From: Variovorax sp. CF313
Lineage (GTDB): Bacteria > Pseudomonadota > Gammaproteobacteria > Burkholderiales > Burkholderiaceae_C
DNA length: 64,000 nucleotides
Assembly: GCF_000282635.1 (NCBI RefSeq)
Contig: NZ_AKIW01000094.1
Location: forward strand, 1-64,000
Reading direction: 5' to 3'
Positions 63,647 through 64,000 of the stretch are shown piece after piece (the stretch's first letter is position 1; the number at the start of each line of letters is the position of its first letter). A program made the translations under genes and the position numbers. A model generated the notes under the pieces. The model made no database searches and was not told where the DNA came from. It worked only from the letters and a program-made list of their open reading frames with translations.

Positions 63647-64000
63647 GCAATGCCCTTCTTGCGGCCCTGCAGGACCGCCTCGGCCAATGCGAAGTCCTCG
63701 GGGAACGTCACCTTGAAGTTCTGCGCGCTGCCCTGCACCAGCAGCGGCGACAGGCCGATGGCCTCTATGGCGCTGGCCTCGTCGGTCACGGTGTCGCCCG
63801 TGCGCTCCAGCGCGTCGAGCAGCATGCCGATGCGGAACATCTGCGGCGTCTGCGCCAGCCACTTGTCGGCGCGCGACAGCGTCTGGGCTACTCGGCTCTC
63901 GGCCGTCGACGCCTTCAGCGTGTCCGCCAGCCGGTGCGCCAGCAGGCCGCCCACAGCGTCGTGCTCGCAGGCCGCAATCAGCGCCTCGATCTGGCTCGAC
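63643..64000 (-). CDS. ispD: 2-C-methyl-D-erythritol 4-phosphate cytidylyltransferase, C-terminal part
   Basis: The last 118 codons of a gene that continues past the right edge. The visible part has GGLLAHRLADTLK, VAQTLSRADKWLAQTPQMFRIG, VTDEASAIEAIGLSPLLV and NFKVTFPEDFALAEA, the C-terminal half of IspD, which makes CDP-methylerythritol. The TPQMFR and TDEASAIE segments are diagnostic. It is directly coupled to ispF, as in most proteobacteria. Confidence 0.95.
   Translation of the reverse strand, partial: SSQIEALIAACEHDAVGGLLAHRLADTLKASTAESRVAQTLSRADKWLAQTPQMFRIGMLLDALERTGDTVTDEASAIEAIGLSPLLVQGSAQNFKVTFPEDFALAEAVLQGRKKGIA

Overview
The window is a 64 kb stretch of chromosomal DNA with high GC content and densely packed genes. 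Almost everything in it is core metabolism. The gene orders rpsB-tsf-pyrH-frr-uppS-cdsA-dxr-rseP-bamA-skp-lpxD-fabZ-lpxA-lpxB-rnhB, carA-carB-greA, ftsH-folP-glmM and exbB-exbD-lpxK-ycaR-kdsB-adk are typical of Burkholderiales. Many protein sequences, a PhaR/BdhA polyhydroxybutyrate signature and a family-type intergenic palindrome point to the Comamonadaceae, most likely Variovorax or a close relative. I assign this from memory of the families, not from a search. I see no phage, transposase, plasmid gene, CRISPR array or defence system.

Layout. 1-5.7 kb: sodB start (cut), xseA, then a rightward envelope operon (exbB, exbD, lpxK, a Trm112-like gene, kdsB, adk). 5.7-8 kb: asparaginase diverging from lexA, with two LexA operators between them, then a small unknown gene. 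8-15.9 kb: a 2-hydroxyacid dehydrogenase with an MFS exporter, then a fatty-acid/CoA block (3-hydroxyacyl-CoA dehydrogenase, enoyl-CoA hydratase/isomerase, Crp/Fnr regulator, ACAD10-type kinase and acyl-CoA dehydrogenase). 15.9-24.6 kb (mostly leftward): GNAT, glmM, folP, ftsH, rlmE; yhbY and a glycosyltransferase rightward; DUF4149, greA, kdoO leftward.

24.6-44.5 kb, all leftward: carB, carA, an rRNA/tRNA methyltransferase, then the long translation/envelope supercluster from rnhB up to rpsB. This cluster supplies lipid A (lpxA/B/D, fabZ), outer-membrane assembly (bamA, skp, rseP), isoprenoid carrier (dxr, uppS), phospholipid (cdsA) and translation factors (rpsB, tsf, frr). With lpxK, kdsB, kdoO, ispD, ispF and glmM elsewhere in the window, a large share of cell-envelope precursor synthesis is encoded here. 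44.7-52.4 kb: amidase, DadA-type oxidase, a membrane protein, Nnr repair enzyme, SDR, RNase R.

52.4-64 kb: two tandem identical tRNA-Leu(CAG) genes, rimO, phaR, a zinc-ribbon unknown, tRNA-Val(GAC), relA, an alpha/beta hydrolase, bdhA, a SIMPL-domain protein, a secreted unknown, an OmpR/EnvZ pair, ispF and the end of ispD (cut by the window).

Nothing here is a clear novel multi-gene system. The most interesting signals are small: an apparent AUC start codon on rnr behind a perfect Shine-Dalgarno; a hairpin that hides the carA ribosome-binding site; a terminator-like hairpin lying in the folP start region; an AT-rich repeat-like patch read through as protein inside the RNA methyltransferase gene; a Comamonadaceae palindrome that supplies the exbD ribosome-binding site; a duplicated tRNA-Leu/terminator unit; and a DnaA-box pair upstream of exbB.
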